A DNA stretch of 64,000 bases from Mycobacteroides sp. LB1 (GTDB lineage Bacteria > Actinomycetota > Actinomycetes > Mycobacteriales > Mycobacteriaceae). Both the position numbers and the translations under genes were made by a program. The stretch spans positions 2,108,001 through 2,172,000 of the forward strand of contig NZ_JACCFF010000001.1 in NCBI RefSeq assembly GCF_013449725.1. The letters run 5' to 3'. Of this stretch, positions 27,167 through 35,972 are shown piece after piece (the first letter of the stretch is position 1; each line of letters starts with the position of its first letter). Under the pieces are notes generated by a model. That model worked only from the letters and a program-made list of their open reading frames with translations, was not told the origin of the DNA and ran no database searches.

Positions 27167-27643
27167 TCACAGCGGACAACTGTTGCCTCTGGCAGTTTCG
27201 TTGAAGATGTCGCAGAGAGATCCGTTCGATAACTTCCACACTCCGCGCCGCTCGACCCAGTCCAATGGGCGACGCTGAGAACCCATGCCCATAACCGACA
27301 TCTTCAGTTGCGAGGTGAGGTGATCGCCTGCGAACGTTGGATTTTCGACCTGCAACGACACCATCGAACGGTGTTCGGCAATCGGCCCCCCAATTAAATT
27401 TGCCACCGGAAGCGCCGCATTGCCGCCTTCAAGATACGAGGTACGTTGCGCACTGCTGGCGTTGTTATCGAAGATCACCGACAACTGTTTGGTCAACTGG
27501 TCAGGCGATGGGAGGGCGGCCGGCTCGGCGTGCGCGTCACCCGCTCCTAGGACTGCCGCTGCAATTAGTGCTCCAGTTACAACGAACTCAACACAGGTCG
27601 CACTCCAACTATGCTGCGCAACAGATACATTCGATAAGATCAC
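27167..27643 (-). CDS. Secreted low-molecular-weight antigen-like protein
   Basis: 158 residues if translation starts at GTG 27643; the start is uncertain since the frame is open to 27829 and no strong ribosome site is seen. A hydrophobic stretch FVVTGALIAAAVLGAGDAHAE ends in a signal-peptidase-type AHA site. The mature part has PSPDQLTKQLSVIFDNNASS, then SMVSLQVENPTFAGDHL and a C-terminal WVERRGVWKLSNGSLCDIF, resembling the MTB12/CFP-2 family (nuclear-transport-factor-2-like fold). The stop is 7 bases from the convergent ppc stop. Confidence 0.6.
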   Translation of the reverse strand: MILSNVSVAQHSWSATCVEFVVTGALIAAAVLGAGDAHAEPAALPSPDQLTKQLSVIFDNNASSAQRTSYLEGGNAALPVANLIGGPIAEHRSMVSLQVENPTFAGDHLTSQLKMSVMGMGSQRRPLDWVERRGVWKLSNGSLCDIFNETARGNSCPL

Positions 27644-27880
27644 CCCATCATAATCAACTAACACGCGGTACTTTTCTACTCGTCTTTGGAAGTTTCGCAA
27701 GCACCACCGGACCGGCCCGCAAAGTGTCGCTGACATGTAGGAACTCGTCCAGATGTGTTGCCACATCAGGTCGACACTGAGGAAAGCTCGCTTTCCCCAA
27801 GGGGAACCGCTTATCGTCTTACAAACCAATCAGCCGGTATCTACGTGCGTCGCGTGCGGCGTTCAGGCATGCTCGGCAGT

Positions 27881-28630
27881 ATGCCTGTCACGATCGAGAG
27901 ACACGAACAGATCTGCGTGATCCAGATGAACCGTCCGGAGAAGCGCAACGCCATCAATCCGGAGATGACACTGGCGCTAGACGCCGCATTGAATCAGTTC
28001 GAGGACGACGCCGACCTGTGGGTGGCCGTGTTGACGGGGTACCGCAAGGGATTTTGTGCTGGTACCGATCTCGCAGAATCCTCGGGTCCGCGTACCGAGC
28101 GCGGCGGCGAATACGGCCTGATCCGACGCTCACGGCGCAAGCCACTGATCGCTGCCGTCGAGGGAATGGCCCTCGGCGGAGGGATGGAGATGGTGCTCGC
28201 CTGCGACCTAGTGGTGGCGTCGTCATCGGCAACCTTCGGATTACCGGAAGTGCGGCGGGGAGTCATCGCTACCTGCGGTGGCCTGTTTCGAGCGCAGCGA
28301 GCGCTGCCACTGAACATCGCACGACAGATACTCCTCACCGGCGATCCGATAACCGCCGACCGCGCCTACCAGCTCGGCCTGGTCAACGAGGTGACCGAAG
28401 ACGGAGCCGCGCTGTCCTCCGCGATCACACTTGCCCAGCGGATAGTGCTTAATTCGCCTGTCTCCGTACAGGAAAGCCTGCGCGCGATGGACAAGGCCTT
28501 CGCGAACGCCGACGATGCCGGGTGGACGCACACCGAGACAGCATTCGGGGCTGTGCTTCAGTCTGCGGACATGGCCGAGGGGATCACGGCGTTCTTCGAA
28601 CGTCGCTCACCTCAATGGACGGGTCGGTAA
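27881..28630 (+). CDS. Enoyl-CoA hydratase/isomerase (crotonase) family
   Basis: 249 residues from ATG 27881. Crotonase signatures: VIQMNRPEKRNAINPEM, FCAGTDLAES (first oxyanion-hole region), EGMALGGGMEMVLACDLVVASSSATFGLPEV-type core (near residues 94-125), LTGDPITADRAYQLGLVNEV. Usual length. The second catalytic glutamate region is ATFGLPEVRRG. Reaction could be hydratase or isomerase. It converges on the nitrile hydratase operon with a 34-base gap; no operon partner. Confidence 0.85.
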   Translation: MPVTIERHEQICVIQMNRPEKRNAINPEMTLALDAALNQFEDDADLWVAVLTGYRKGFCAGTDLAESSGPRTERGGEYGLIRRSRRKPLIAAVEGMALGGGMEMVLACDLVVASSSATFGLPEVRRGVIATCGGLFRAQRALPLNIARQILLTGDPITADRAYQLGLVNEVTEDGAALSSAITLAQRIVLNSPVSVQESLRAMDKAFANADDAGWTHTETAFGAVLQSADMAEGITAFFERRSPQWTGR

Positions 28631-28664
28631 CTCAGGCCGTGTCCTGGCGCCTCACCGACGGCGT

Positions 28665-29036
28665 TCAGGCTTCCAGCCGGGCTCGGACGCTGGCGAGCCG
28701 CCGTCGAAGCTCGGCGTCATCAATGACACCACGGGCGACCAGCGAGTGCGCGAGTGAAACCAGCTGGCTCTCGGGATAGGGCAGGCTGGAATAGAGGGTT
28801 TCCGATAGCGCGTCCTCCTCGTCGCGCCGCTGTGCGAAGGTGGGGACGTCGGCCCCACAGGCGGCATGGTCGAGGGCATCGCAGAGGCCGTCCAAACTGG
28901 TCTTCCACGGTGGCACGGGATTCTCGACGCCGTATTTGGCGGCCATCTCCGGCCAGACCTGATGGCGTTTCACCATGTCCTGCAAGGGCGCAACGACAAC
29001 TCGTTCGATCGAGCCGGAATTCTCTGTCTCCGTCAT
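28665..29036 (-). CDS. Nitrile hydratase accessory (activator) protein
   Basis: 123 residues. The segment VWPEMAAKYGVENPVPPWKT, followed by SLDGLCDALDHA and YPESQLVSLAHSLVARGVI, resembles the small activator proteins encoded behind nitrile or thiocyanate hydrolase subunits, themselves related to the beta-subunit N-domain. It begins 18 bases after the alpha-subunit stop on the same strand. It is expected to load or oxidise the alpha-subunit metal centre. Confidence 0.75.
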   Translation of the reverse strand: MTETENSGSIERVVVAPLQDMVKRHQVWPEMAAKYGVENPVPPWKTSLDGLCDALDHAACGADVPTFAQRRDEEDALSETLYSSLPYPESQLVSLAHSLVARGVIDDAELRRRLASVRARLEA

Positions 29037-29054
29037 GTTTCAGCCCTCAGTCGG

Positions 29055-29753
29055 CTACGGATGGACGGCTGGACGCGTGTCGACGATGACGTTGGTGGTG
29101 ACACCGACCTTGGGCAGGGCAACACCGATCAGACAGTCGCGGGTGATGATCTCGACCAACCGGTCTTCATCCCAGCCCTCGGTACCCCCCGGGCGCACGG
29201 GCATCACCATGAACCGATGTTTCTGGTTGGAGTCCTCCACCCGAACCTCGACGTCGTCGGGCAGATTGAGGCCGAATTCGGAGAGCACCTGGCGCGGCCA
29301 ACGAACGAGGCGGCGACGATAGTTGGGTGTGCGATACCACTCAGGGGAATTCCCCAGGATCGGTCGCGGGTAACAGGAACACAATGCGCAGACGATGACG
29401 TGGTGCAGCGTCGGTGTGTTCGCCAGTATCTGAAACGCCACGAAGTCGCTGGGTGTACCCCACCCGGTGGGTTCCAACCAATCGACGCCGACTTCCTTGC
29501 TGGCGTCCATCGGTTTCGTGAGCGCGAGCTCCTTGAATTCCGGGTCGAGCCACGCCCGCGCCACCAGACGTGCGGCCGGAGTGGGACCGATCTGCTCGGC
29601 GAACTCGGTGAAGTGTCGATGATCCTCGGCGGTGAAAATCCCCTTCTCGATGCACAATTCGCGCAACGCGATCTCCAGGACTTCGAAGTCGGTAATCTCG
29701 TCCACCATGGGGGCAACGGTCCGCGTGTGATCGTGATCGTGATCGTCGGTCAT
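29055..29753 (-). CDS. Nitrile hydratase alpha subunit
   Basis: 232 residues from ATG 29753 with a GAGAGGG site. A histidine-rich head (DDHDHDH) may help acquire metal. The metal claw is VCALCSCYPRP at residues 121-131: Cys122, Cys125, Ser126 and Cys127 are all present. The variable position is Ala123, whereas cobalt-type enzymes normally have Thr and iron-type have Ser. Downstream NYRRRLVRWPRQVLSEFGL and LPKVGVTT fit the family. It hydrates nitriles to amides with the beta subunit; thiocyanate hydrolase is the main alternative. Confidence 0.9.
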   Translation of the reverse strand: MTDDHDHDHTRTVAPMVDEITDFEVLEIALRELCIEKGIFTAEDHRHFTEFAEQIGPTPAARLVARAWLDPEFKELALTKPMDASKEVGVDWLEPTGWGTPSDFVAFQILANTPTLHHVIVCALCSCYPRPILGNSPEWYRTPNYRRRLVRWPRQVLSEFGLNLPDDVEVRVEDSNQKHRFMVMPVRPGGTEGWDEDRLVEIITRDCLIGVALPKVGVTTNVIVDTRPAVHP

Positions 29754-29799
29754 GTGCTGATCCCTCTCGGTACGGGTGCCGGTCTCGGGACGGATTGGT

Positions 29800-30639
29800 C
29801 TAGTGGGCGGCTTCCAGTGCGCGCTCAGGAAGCTCGGTCTGCAGGGTGTCGGTCGCGGACCCGGTGTAGCCGTGCCATAGCGCGGACTGGTTGAACCGCA
29901 CGATGTACATCCATTCGGTCTTGGCGTCCGGGTGATCCCACGTCTCATCCTCCGCGGCAGGGGTTTCGTATGCGATCGCCGCGATCTCGCCCGCAGCGCC
30001 CCGGACGTATTCCGGAGTGCGGGTGTAGAACAGGGCAGGCTCCTCACGCACAACAACCGGGTCGCCGATATGAAATTTGGGCTCACCGGCCTGCCCGGCA
30101 TAGACCTGCGGATCGCCCTTACCGACCGCTTCGATGTGATGAGCGTTGCGTTTCACCTGCGCACCGTCGCCTTCGCACTTCGGCTTTGCCTCCGGGGTCC
30201 TGCCATTCAGGCCGCCGGCGTACCGCATCTTGACCTCCAACATCCGGTCATTCAGCTCACCCAGGCTGATGTGATGCTTCTCCACCAGGACCCGGCCGAC
30301 CGCCCACAGCCAGCGCGCGTAGTACGGCAGCCCGAGATAGATGGCGCGACCCACGTCGACGTTCCCGATCCGGCGCCGCTCCTCCGAGAGCCAAATCCCG
30401 CGCCACGCCAGGACTTCGCACATGACGTAAGTCAATTCCTCCCACTTCTCGTACTGCTTGTTCTCGTACTTGATGGGCGCATCCGGCTCGCCGCCGACGT
30501 CATGGGATGTCTTCATGTACGCGGTGAAGTAGGCGTGATCGATGAGATCGGGAGTCGGTGCGTCCACGATTTCCGGATAGGACGACTTCAGGCGCGCCAC
30601 CAGATCCAGACGTGACGCCCGCTCGGCTGCGGTACCCAT
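29800..30639 (-). CDS. Nitrile hydratase beta subunit
   Basis: 279 residues from ATG 30639 with AAGGGGAC upstream. The N-terminal half (YFTAYMKTSHDVGGEPDAPI, YEKWEELTYVMCEVLAWRGI) matches the helical beta-subunit N-domain and the C-terminal half (KFHIGDPVVVREEPALFYTRTP, then MYIVRFNQSALWHG) the SH3-like barrel. It is longer than many beta subunits (about 230). First gene of the beta-alpha-activator operon; 46 bases before alpha. Confidence 0.85.
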   Translation of the reverse strand: MGTAAERASRLDLVARLKSSYPEIVDAPTPDLIDHAYFTAYMKTSHDVGGEPDAPIKYENKQYEKWEELTYVMCEVLAWRGIWLSEERRRIGNVDVGRAIYLGLPYYARWLWAVGRVLVEKHHISLGELNDRMLEVKMRYAGGLNGRTPEAKPKCEGDGAQVKRNAHHIEAVGKGDPQVYAGQAGEPKFHIGDPVVVREEPALFYTRTPEYVRGAAGEIAAIAYETPAAEDETWDHPDAKTEWMYIVRFNQSALWHGYTGSATDTLQTELPERALEAAH

Positions 30640-31022
30640 GAACGTCCCCTTGCTGTCGTACGGAACGTTGATACAGAGGCGCAGGCCAATCCCGAGGCTC
30701 AAATATCTCGCGAAGCCGAGCTCCCTAAGACCTGGACGCTAGCAGTTCTCGATAGCGTCGACAATCCCTTTCAGCTAATTCATGACGGACGTCGGTGCTG
30801 GTGCTGATGGTCCACTGGGTGCAGCCGCACAACGCACGCCGCCAGGTCGCCTGTCGACCCCGAAAAAGGTGGATGAACACTGGTTACAACCATTCTCCAC
30901 TGTGTCTGGCTTCGGCGTGGAAGCTGCGGCACGCTTTTCGGGACCGCAAACGGGAATGGTTGATGAATCGTGCATGCAGCAAAATATTTGTCACAACCAT
31001 GCTCGCTGGACGACTCTCTCGG
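30640..31022. other. Intergenic region upstream of nitrile hydratase
   Basis: 383 bases between the beta-subunit start and the ABC-F stop. A plus-strand open frame from 30782 shows no protein-like pattern. A 9-bp inverted repeat CAACCATTC (30887-30895)/GAATGGTTG (30954-30962) has a 58-base spacer and may be fortuitous. Presumably it holds the operon promoter; no motif is convincing. Confidence 0.4.
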
Positions 31023-32687
31023 TCAGAGCTCCGCCACGTGTCCGTTGTCGACCATCCATGAACGATCCAACCGAACGTTCTGCAACATCCGGCGGTCATG
31101 CGTCACGAGCAACAGCGCACCGTCATAGGTCTCGAGCGCTTGCTCGAGCTGCTCGATGGCGGCGAGGTCCAGATGGTTCGTCGGCTCATCGAGAACTAAC
31201 ACATTGGTGCCGCATGCCTGCAGCAGCGCGAGGCCCGCACGGGTTCGCTCACCGGGCGACAGCTCGTCAACCGTGCGTTCCACATGGTCGGCACGCAGCC
31301 CGAATTTTGCGAGCAGGGTTCGAACATCGGCCGTCGACCATGACGGCACCCGCTGCTCGAAGCGATCGACAAGCCGGCCGGGGCCGGTGAAATCCGCACG
31401 CGCCTGGTCGATCTCGCCGATGGCGACATTCGCGCCCAGACTCGCGCGGCCCTCGTCTGGCCGCTGGCGACCTAGTAGCAGGCGCAGCAATGTCGACTTT
31501 CCCGCCCCGTTGGGGCCCGTTATACCGATCCGCTCACCCGCATCGACCTGAAGCGACACCGGCCCGAGGACGAACTCTCCCTGCTGCACAACGGCATTGG
31601 CGAGAGTCGCAACGACCGAACTCGACCGGGGTGCGGCGCCGATGGTGAACTCGAGGGCCCATTCCTTGCGGGGTTCGACGACCTCTTCGAGGCGGGCGAT
31701 CCGGCTCTCCATCTGACGCACCTTCTGCGCCTGCTTCTCGCTGGACTCAGAAGCCGCGCGGCGCCGGATCTTGTCGTTGTCGGGAGCCTTGCGCATCGCG
31801 TTGCGAACACCCTGGCTCGACCACTCCCGCTGAGTACGCGCACGCGCCACGAGGTCTGCCTTCTTATCGGCGAACTCCTCGTATTGTTCGCGCCGGTGCC
31901 GTCGACCAACCGCGCGCTCTGCCAGATAGCTTTCGTAGCCGCCGCCGAAGACGGTGGTGGTGTTCTGGGCCAAGTCCAGCTCGAGGACGTGGGTGACGCT
32001 GCGGGCGAGAAACTCGCGATCGTGACTCACCAGCACCACACCGCCACGAAGTTCACGGACGAAGTCCTCCAGCCGAGCGAGTCCGTCGAGGTCAAGATCG
32101 TTGGTCGGCTCATCGAGCAGGGCGATGTCGAACCGCGACAGCACCAGCGCCGCCAGTCCGACACGCGCCGCCTGCCCACCCGACAAGGCCGTCATCAGGG
32201 TCGATTCGGCTTGCACCGCATCCGAGCCGAGGCCGAGGTCGGCCAGAACCGCCGGCAACCGCTCATCGAGATCCGCCGCACCCGAGGCGAGCCAGTGATC
32301 AAACGCGACCGCGTAGGCGTCGGCCGGATCAATCCCTGAAGCGCTCTGGTTTTGGTCTGCCAACGCCGCGGCCGCCGCTTCCATGGCCCGCGTCGCGTCG
32401 ATGCATCCGGTACGGCGCGCGATATAGGTGGCGACGGTTTCCCCCGGTACCCGCTCGTGCTCCTGCGGCAGCCACCCGACAAACGCGTCAGCCGGTGCGA
32501 TGCTGACGGCACCCTCAAGCGGCTCGAGATCCCCAGCAAGGATCCGCAGCAGTGTGCTCTTGCCGGCGCCGTTGGCGCCGACGACTCCTATTACGTCACC
32601 CGGCGCCACGGTCAGGTCGAGCGCCTCGAAGAGGGTGCGATGAGCGAATCCGCCGGCCACATTCTTCGCGACAAGCGTTGCAGTCAT
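31023..32687 (-). CDS. ABC-F family ATP-binding protein
   Basis: 554 residues with two ATPase halves and no membrane segments. First half: Walker A GVVGANGAGKSTLLRIL, signature LSGGQAAR, Walker B IALLDEPTNDLD. Second half: GITGPNGAGKSTLLRLL, LSPGERTRAG, VLVLDEPTNHLD. The linker is charged and helical (EEFADKKADLVARARTQ, SEKQAQKVRQMESRIARLEEV), as in ribosome-acting ABC-F proteins. Similar mycobacterial proteins (Rv1473 type) are proposed ribosome-protection factors; a role in antibiotic tolerance is inference. Confidence 0.9.
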   Translation of the reverse strand: MTATLVAKNVAGGFAHRTLFEALDLTVAPGDVIGVVGANGAGKSTLLRILAGDLEPLEGAVSIAPADAFVGWLPQEHERVPGETVATYIARRTGCIDATRAMEAAAAALADQNQSASGIDPADAYAVAFDHWLASGAADLDERLPAVLADLGLGSDAVQAESTLMTALSGGQAARVGLAALVLSRFDIALLDEPTNDLDLDGLARLEDFVRELRGGVVLVSHDREFLARSVTHVLELDLAQNTTTVFGGGYESYLAERAVGRRHRREQYEEFADKKADLVARARTQREWSSQGVRNAMRKAPDNDKIRRRAASESSEKQAQKVRQMESRIARLEEVVEPRKEWALEFTIGAAPRSSSVVATLANAVVQQGEFVLGPVSLQVDAGERIGITGPNGAGKSTLLRLLLGRQRPDEGRASLGANVAIGEIDQARADFTGPGRLVDRFEQRVPSWSTADVRTLLAKFGLRADHVERTVDELSPGERTRAGLALLQACGTNVLVLDEPTNHLDLAAIEQLEQALETYDGALLLVTHDRRMLQNVRLDRSWMVDNGHVAEL

Positions 32688-32746
32688 GGGTTCATCGTCG
32701 CACCACCGCGATCCGCCCTGTCTGCAAGTCGGTGACCCCTCGATGA

Positions 32747-33133
32747 TTACAGGTCACGCGGGTCGTCGGGTACGTCGATGGCGTGCTGCTGCAGCACCTC
32801 CAGAGCAACAACGTCGAGGGTTCGTTCGTGGGTGGCCGCCAACACTACCGGGGCCGCGCGGCCGTCGTCGTGAGCCCGAAGCCAGTTCGCCGCGGTGACG
32901 CACCAGCGGTCGCCGGGGACCAGGCCGGGGAACTGGTAGCGCGGTGCCGGCGAAGACAAGTCATTGCCGATGAACCGTTGATGCTCCAGAAATTCCGCGG
33001 TCACTACCGCACAGATCGTGTGCAGGCCGCGGTCTTCTTCCGCCGTCGAACAACAGCCATCGCGGTAGTAGCCGGTGAGGGGGTCGGTACCGCATGGTTC
33101 CAGCGGGCCGCCGAGCACATTGCGATCAGACAT
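32747..33133 (-). CDS. DUF2237 family protein
   Basis: 128 residues. NVLGGPLEPCGTDPLTGYYRDG, followed by GLHTICAVVTAEFLEHQR, DLSSPAPRYQFPGLVPGDRW-type sequence and CVTAANWLRA, then ATHERTLDVVALEVLQQHA, is the full DUF2237 pattern. Function unknown in all organisms. 34 bases separate it from the small charged-peptide gene upstream on the same strand. Confidence 0.85.
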   Translation of the reverse strand: MSDRNVLGGPLEPCGTDPLTGYYRDGCCSTAEEDRGLHTICAVVTAEFLEHQRFIGNDLSSPAPRYQFPGLVPGDRWCVTAANWLRAHDDGRAAPVVLAATHERTLDVVALEVLQQHAIDVPDDPRDL

Positions 33134-33167
33134 GCGCCCAGTATCGGTCCTCGTAGGTCTCGCAGCA

Positions 33168-33272
33168 CTAACGCAGGCGACGCTCTTCTTCCGCTTCGAG
33201 ACGCCGACGCTCTTCCTCGCGGCGCTTCTCTTCCTTCTCGATGGCTTCCTCGCGTGGCGTCTTGTTGGTCAT
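33168..33272 (-). CDS. 34-residue highly charged peptide
   Basis: ATG 33272 has GGAG 5 bases upstream and opens MTNKTPREEAIEKEEKRR, continuing as Glu/Arg-rich helix to RRLR and TAG at 33168. Almost every residue after position 6 is Glu, Lys, Arg, Ala or Leu, so a single amphipathic or single-alpha helix is expected. It precedes the DUF2237 gene and could be co-transcribed with it. Function unknown. Confidence 0.6.
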   Translation of the reverse strand: MTNKTPREEAIEKEEKRREEERRRLEAEEERRLR

Positions 33273-33466
33273 ATCGCTCCAAAGGTCGCTTGTATGTCCA
33301 CCCTGGCCAGCCTATCCGCCCCGTTCGATCGGCCCTCGAATCCGCGCACCGGTCGCCACGGGTAGGCGGCTTTCGTCTTTGAATTCCAGGGATCCATCTT
33401 GAGTCCGCGGGACGTGATGGATATAGAGGGCCTCAGCGACCAGATGAGGGACACCACCAGCCGAAG

Positions 33467-33485
33467 GAAGGTTACGCTAACCTAC
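33467..33485. promoter_or_regulatory. IdeR-like iron box
   Basis: GAAGGTTACGCTAACCTAC matches the IdeR/DtxR consensus TTAGGTTAGGCTAACCTAA at 15 of 19 positions, including the whole AGGTTA...TAACCT core palindrome. It lies 150 bases upstream of the PPE start, with a second small inverted repeat ACATTG-N7-CAATGT at 33484-33502 next to it. Confidence 0.65.
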
Positions 33486-33573
33486 ATTGACTGACCCAAT
33501 GTCATGAGCGGTTAGTGAGCACTGGAGAGGAGACGCCAGGCCGCCCGCGCGCCGGGCCCTGGAAACCGGGCAG

Positions 33574-33639
33574 ATGATGAATAGCGAAATCGATTCCCCC
33601 ACAGTCGGTCCGATCAGCGGCGCAGGCAACGGGTCATGA
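33574..33639 (+). CDS. Possible 21-residue leader ORF coupled to PPE
   Basis: ATG 33574 opens [20 protein letters not shown] and ends at a TGA that overlaps the PPE ATG as ATGA. The PPE gene itself has only a weak ribosome site (AACGGG), so translational coupling is plausible. No homologue is recognised and the frame is short. Confidence 0.3.
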   Translation: MMNSEIDSPTVGPISGAGNGS

Positions 33640-35138
33640 CGGCTCCGGTATGGATCGCGGCCCCTCCCGAAGTGCATTCGGCCTTGTTGAGCAGCGGCCC
33701 CGGACCCGGACCTCTGCTCGCCGCTGCCAACGCCTGGCGCTCGCTGAGCATGGAATACACCTCGGCAGCAACCGATCTCACCACGACGCTGGGCTCGGTG
33801 CGGGCGGGCTCATGGAACGGCCCCAGCTCCGAGCAATACCAGGCGGTGCACGTGCCCTACCTGAGCTGGTTACAGCAGACCAGTACCGTCAGCGCCGGAG
33901 TTGCCGCCCAAACCGAGACCGCAGCCACGGCCTATACCGAGGCACTGGCCACCATGCCTACCCTTGTCGAACTCGCCGCAAATCACGCGACGCACGTCGC
34001 GCTGATCGGCACGAATTTCTTTGGTATCAATACCATTCCGATCGCCGTCAACGAGGCCGACTACATCCGGATGTGGATCCAAGCGGCTACCGTGATGAGC
34101 ACCTATCAGGCCGTCTCCGAAATCTCGCTGACATCAGCACCGCCAACCCTTCCCTCACCGATGCTGCTCACACCGGAAAGTGTTGGTACCGCACGCGCCG
34201 AGGCCCAGGCCGCCACAAAGCCACCGCCCATCGTGCCTGATCCGAACGATCCCATTGAGATGTTGTTAGCGAACTCCCAACACTTCCTGGGCATGTATCG
34301 CGCGCTGAAGGGACTGATCACCGACCCGGTCGGCACCATCATTCGGATAATCATCGACTTCTCCACCAACCCGGCGGCAGCCTTGGTTACGTGGCAGCCG
34401 CTGTTCTTCGTATTCGCCTACGCCGCAACCTTTGGCGTGATGGGCACGCCGATCTACGCCGCAATCTTGGGCCCCGCAGCGGGGATCTCGATCCCGCTTG
34501 CCATCACCTTGTCCAGCCTGTCGCAGATGCCGGAAGCCCCGCCCGTCGACCAGCCCGCAGTCGTCGTCAATCCGCCTGCCGACCAACCGAACGCGGTAGC
34601 GATGAGTGGTGGCCCGGCGCCCACGGCGAGTTCGGCCGCGCCGGCCCCGCCCTCCCCATCCACGGTGACGTCCGGCTCTGCCCCTGCGCCCACACCACCA
34701 TCGGCGGGAGCCGAGGGCCTGGGGTACGCCATTCGAGGCGACGGTCCCGGATTCGGGTTCGGCCCGACCATGGGACAGAGCACTGGTGCCGTGGCCCATG
34801 CACCGAGCAGTGCAGTGGCGGCCGCCGCTGCACTGGCCTGCAATCCCGGAAAGTCCAAGACCCGCAGGCGCCGTCGCGGAACCGCCGAGGACCGCGGCTA
34901 TCGCCACGAGTACGCCACCATGGACGACGCCATGCCCGCCGGCCCCGACGAGCCGGTCGCGGTGACCGCCTCAAGTACGGGTGCCGGGCGGCTCGGCTTT
35001 GCCGGCGTCCGCACCACATCGGCGGCCACCGAGGCCGTCGGCTTGACCACGCTCGCCGCGGACGCACCCGAGAACCGAACCACCCCGATGCTGCCGGGAA
35101 CCTGGAACGCCGCGAACGGCGACCGTCAGATTCACTGA
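33636..35138 (+). CDS. PPE family protein
   Basis: 500 residues. The PPE domain is clear: [20 protein letters not shown] with Pro10-Pro11-Glu12, WNG in [14 protein letters not shown], and [20 protein letters not shown]. These proteins are secreted by type VII (ESX) systems as PE-PPE pairs, yet no PE gene is nearby. The middle has hydrophobic stretches ([20 protein letters not shown]), and the C-terminal third is Pro/Ala-rich with a basic patch [10 protein letters not shown]. The upstream IdeR-like box suggests induction under low iron, as known for PPE37 and ESX-3-linked PPE genes. Confidence 0.92.
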   Translation: MTAPVWIAAPPEVHSALLSSGPGPGPLLAAANAWRSLSMEYTSAATDLTTTLGSVRAGSWNGPSSEQYQAVHVPYLSWLQQTSTVSAGVAAQTETAATAYTEALATMPTLVELAANHATHVALIGTNFFGINTIPIAVNEADYIRMWIQAATVMSTYQAVSEISLTSAPPTLPSPMLLTPESVGTARAEAQAATKPPPIVPDPNDPIEMLLANSQHFLGMYRALKGLITDPVGTIIRIIIDFSTNPAAALVTWQPLFFVFAYAATFGVMGTPIYAAILGPAAGISIPLAITLSSLSQMPEAPPVDQPAVVVNPPADQPNAVAMSGGPAPTASSAAPAPPSPSTVTSGSAPAPTPPSAGAEGLGYAIRGDGPGFGFGPTMGQSTGAVAHAPSSAVAAAAALACNPGKSKTRRRRRGTAEDRGYRHEYATMDDAMPAGPDEPVAVTASSTGAGRLGFAGVRTTSAATEAVGLTTLAADAPENRTTPMLPGTWNAANGDRQIH

Positions 35139-35189
35139 CCGTCAACACAATTCAGCGCCCTTATTGCCACCCGGCGATGCCCGAACGCG

Positions 35190-35789
35190 CTACGCCGAAC
35201 TGAGGGTGAGCAATGTCCTGACGGTGTCCGCCCAGTGGCCCAGCGTTGCGCGAACCGACCGGTCCGAGGTCCGCAGTGAGCGCGACAACGCCAGACCGCG
35301 CAGCATGGTGATGCTGAGGTCACGGATCACCGAATACCGTGGGTGTGCAACAACTTCGGACCCAAAGAGGTCGTCGACAACCCTGCGCAGGTCACGGCCC
35401 GCTTGACGCTCGGCCTCAACGAGGACGGTGGCGAGCTCACGGTTGGTACGCGCGGCCGCCCACAGCTCAAACTCTGCCTGGGCGGCTGGTCGTGTCATCG
35501 TCTCGAGAAGTGCCGTCAGGGCCCGGTCGACGGCATCAACGCTCCCGCCGATCCGAGTTGCCGCTGCTCGCGCGGCAGCCTCATTCGATTGGACGAGGTT
35601 GGCCACCAGTGCCCGGGTGAGGTCCGCGGCCGTGGGGAAATGGTGCAAGAGTGCGCCGCGACTGGTCCCGGCGGCTTCCTGGACTGCCACCGTCGTCAAC
35701 GCCGAGTATCCGCGGGCCACCAGCAGTTCGGTTGCAGCATGCAGAATACGAGCCCGCGTCGCCTGTTTCTGCTCCTCCCGACTGGTCAT
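35190..35789 (-). CDS. TetR-family transcriptional regulator
   Basis: 199 residues from ATG 35789 with GAGAGGAG upstream. Helix-turn-helix: RARILHAATELLVARGYSALT, then VAVQEAAGTSRGALLHHFPTAADL. It faces the crotonase gene at 35973. The perfect inverted repeat at 35869-35894 in the gap is the likely operator, so it probably represses itself and the crotonase gene. Confidence 0.87.
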   Translation of the reverse strand: MTSREEQKQATRARILHAATELLVARGYSALTTVAVQEAAGTSRGALLHHFPTAADLTRALVANLVQSNEAAARAAATRIGGSVDAVDRALTALLETMTRPAAQAEFELWAAARTNRELATVLVEAERQAGRDLRRVVDDLFGSEVVAHPRYSVIRDLSITMLRGLALSRSLRTSDRSVRATLGHWADTVRTLLTLSSA

Positions 35790-35868
35790 CGCGTCTCCTC
35801 TCAATGCGCTAGCCGCTTGCCTCTTCTGCCGAATCCGCGTGCAGTGTCGCACGTCTGCACTCCAATTA

Positions 35869-35894
35869 GTTCACAGTCACACTTGACTGTGAAC
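35869..35894. promoter_or_regulatory. Perfect 11-bp inverted repeat, TetR operator candidate
   Basis: GTTCACAGTCA (35869-35879) and TGACTGTGAAC (35884-35894) are exact complements around CACT. Located between the divergent TetR and crotonase genes. Confidence 0.7.
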
Positions 35895-35972
35895 CTTCCG
35901 GTAGGCGATGCTGCTTCTGGCCAACCGCTACGGGCACATTGACGCCCGGCACGCTAGAGAGGGGCAATTCAC

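Noticed and set aside
30782..31390. 202-codon plus-strand open frame upstream of nitrile hydratase
   Set aside because: Second half is antisense to the ABC-F gene and the first half has no protein-like pattern or start signal.
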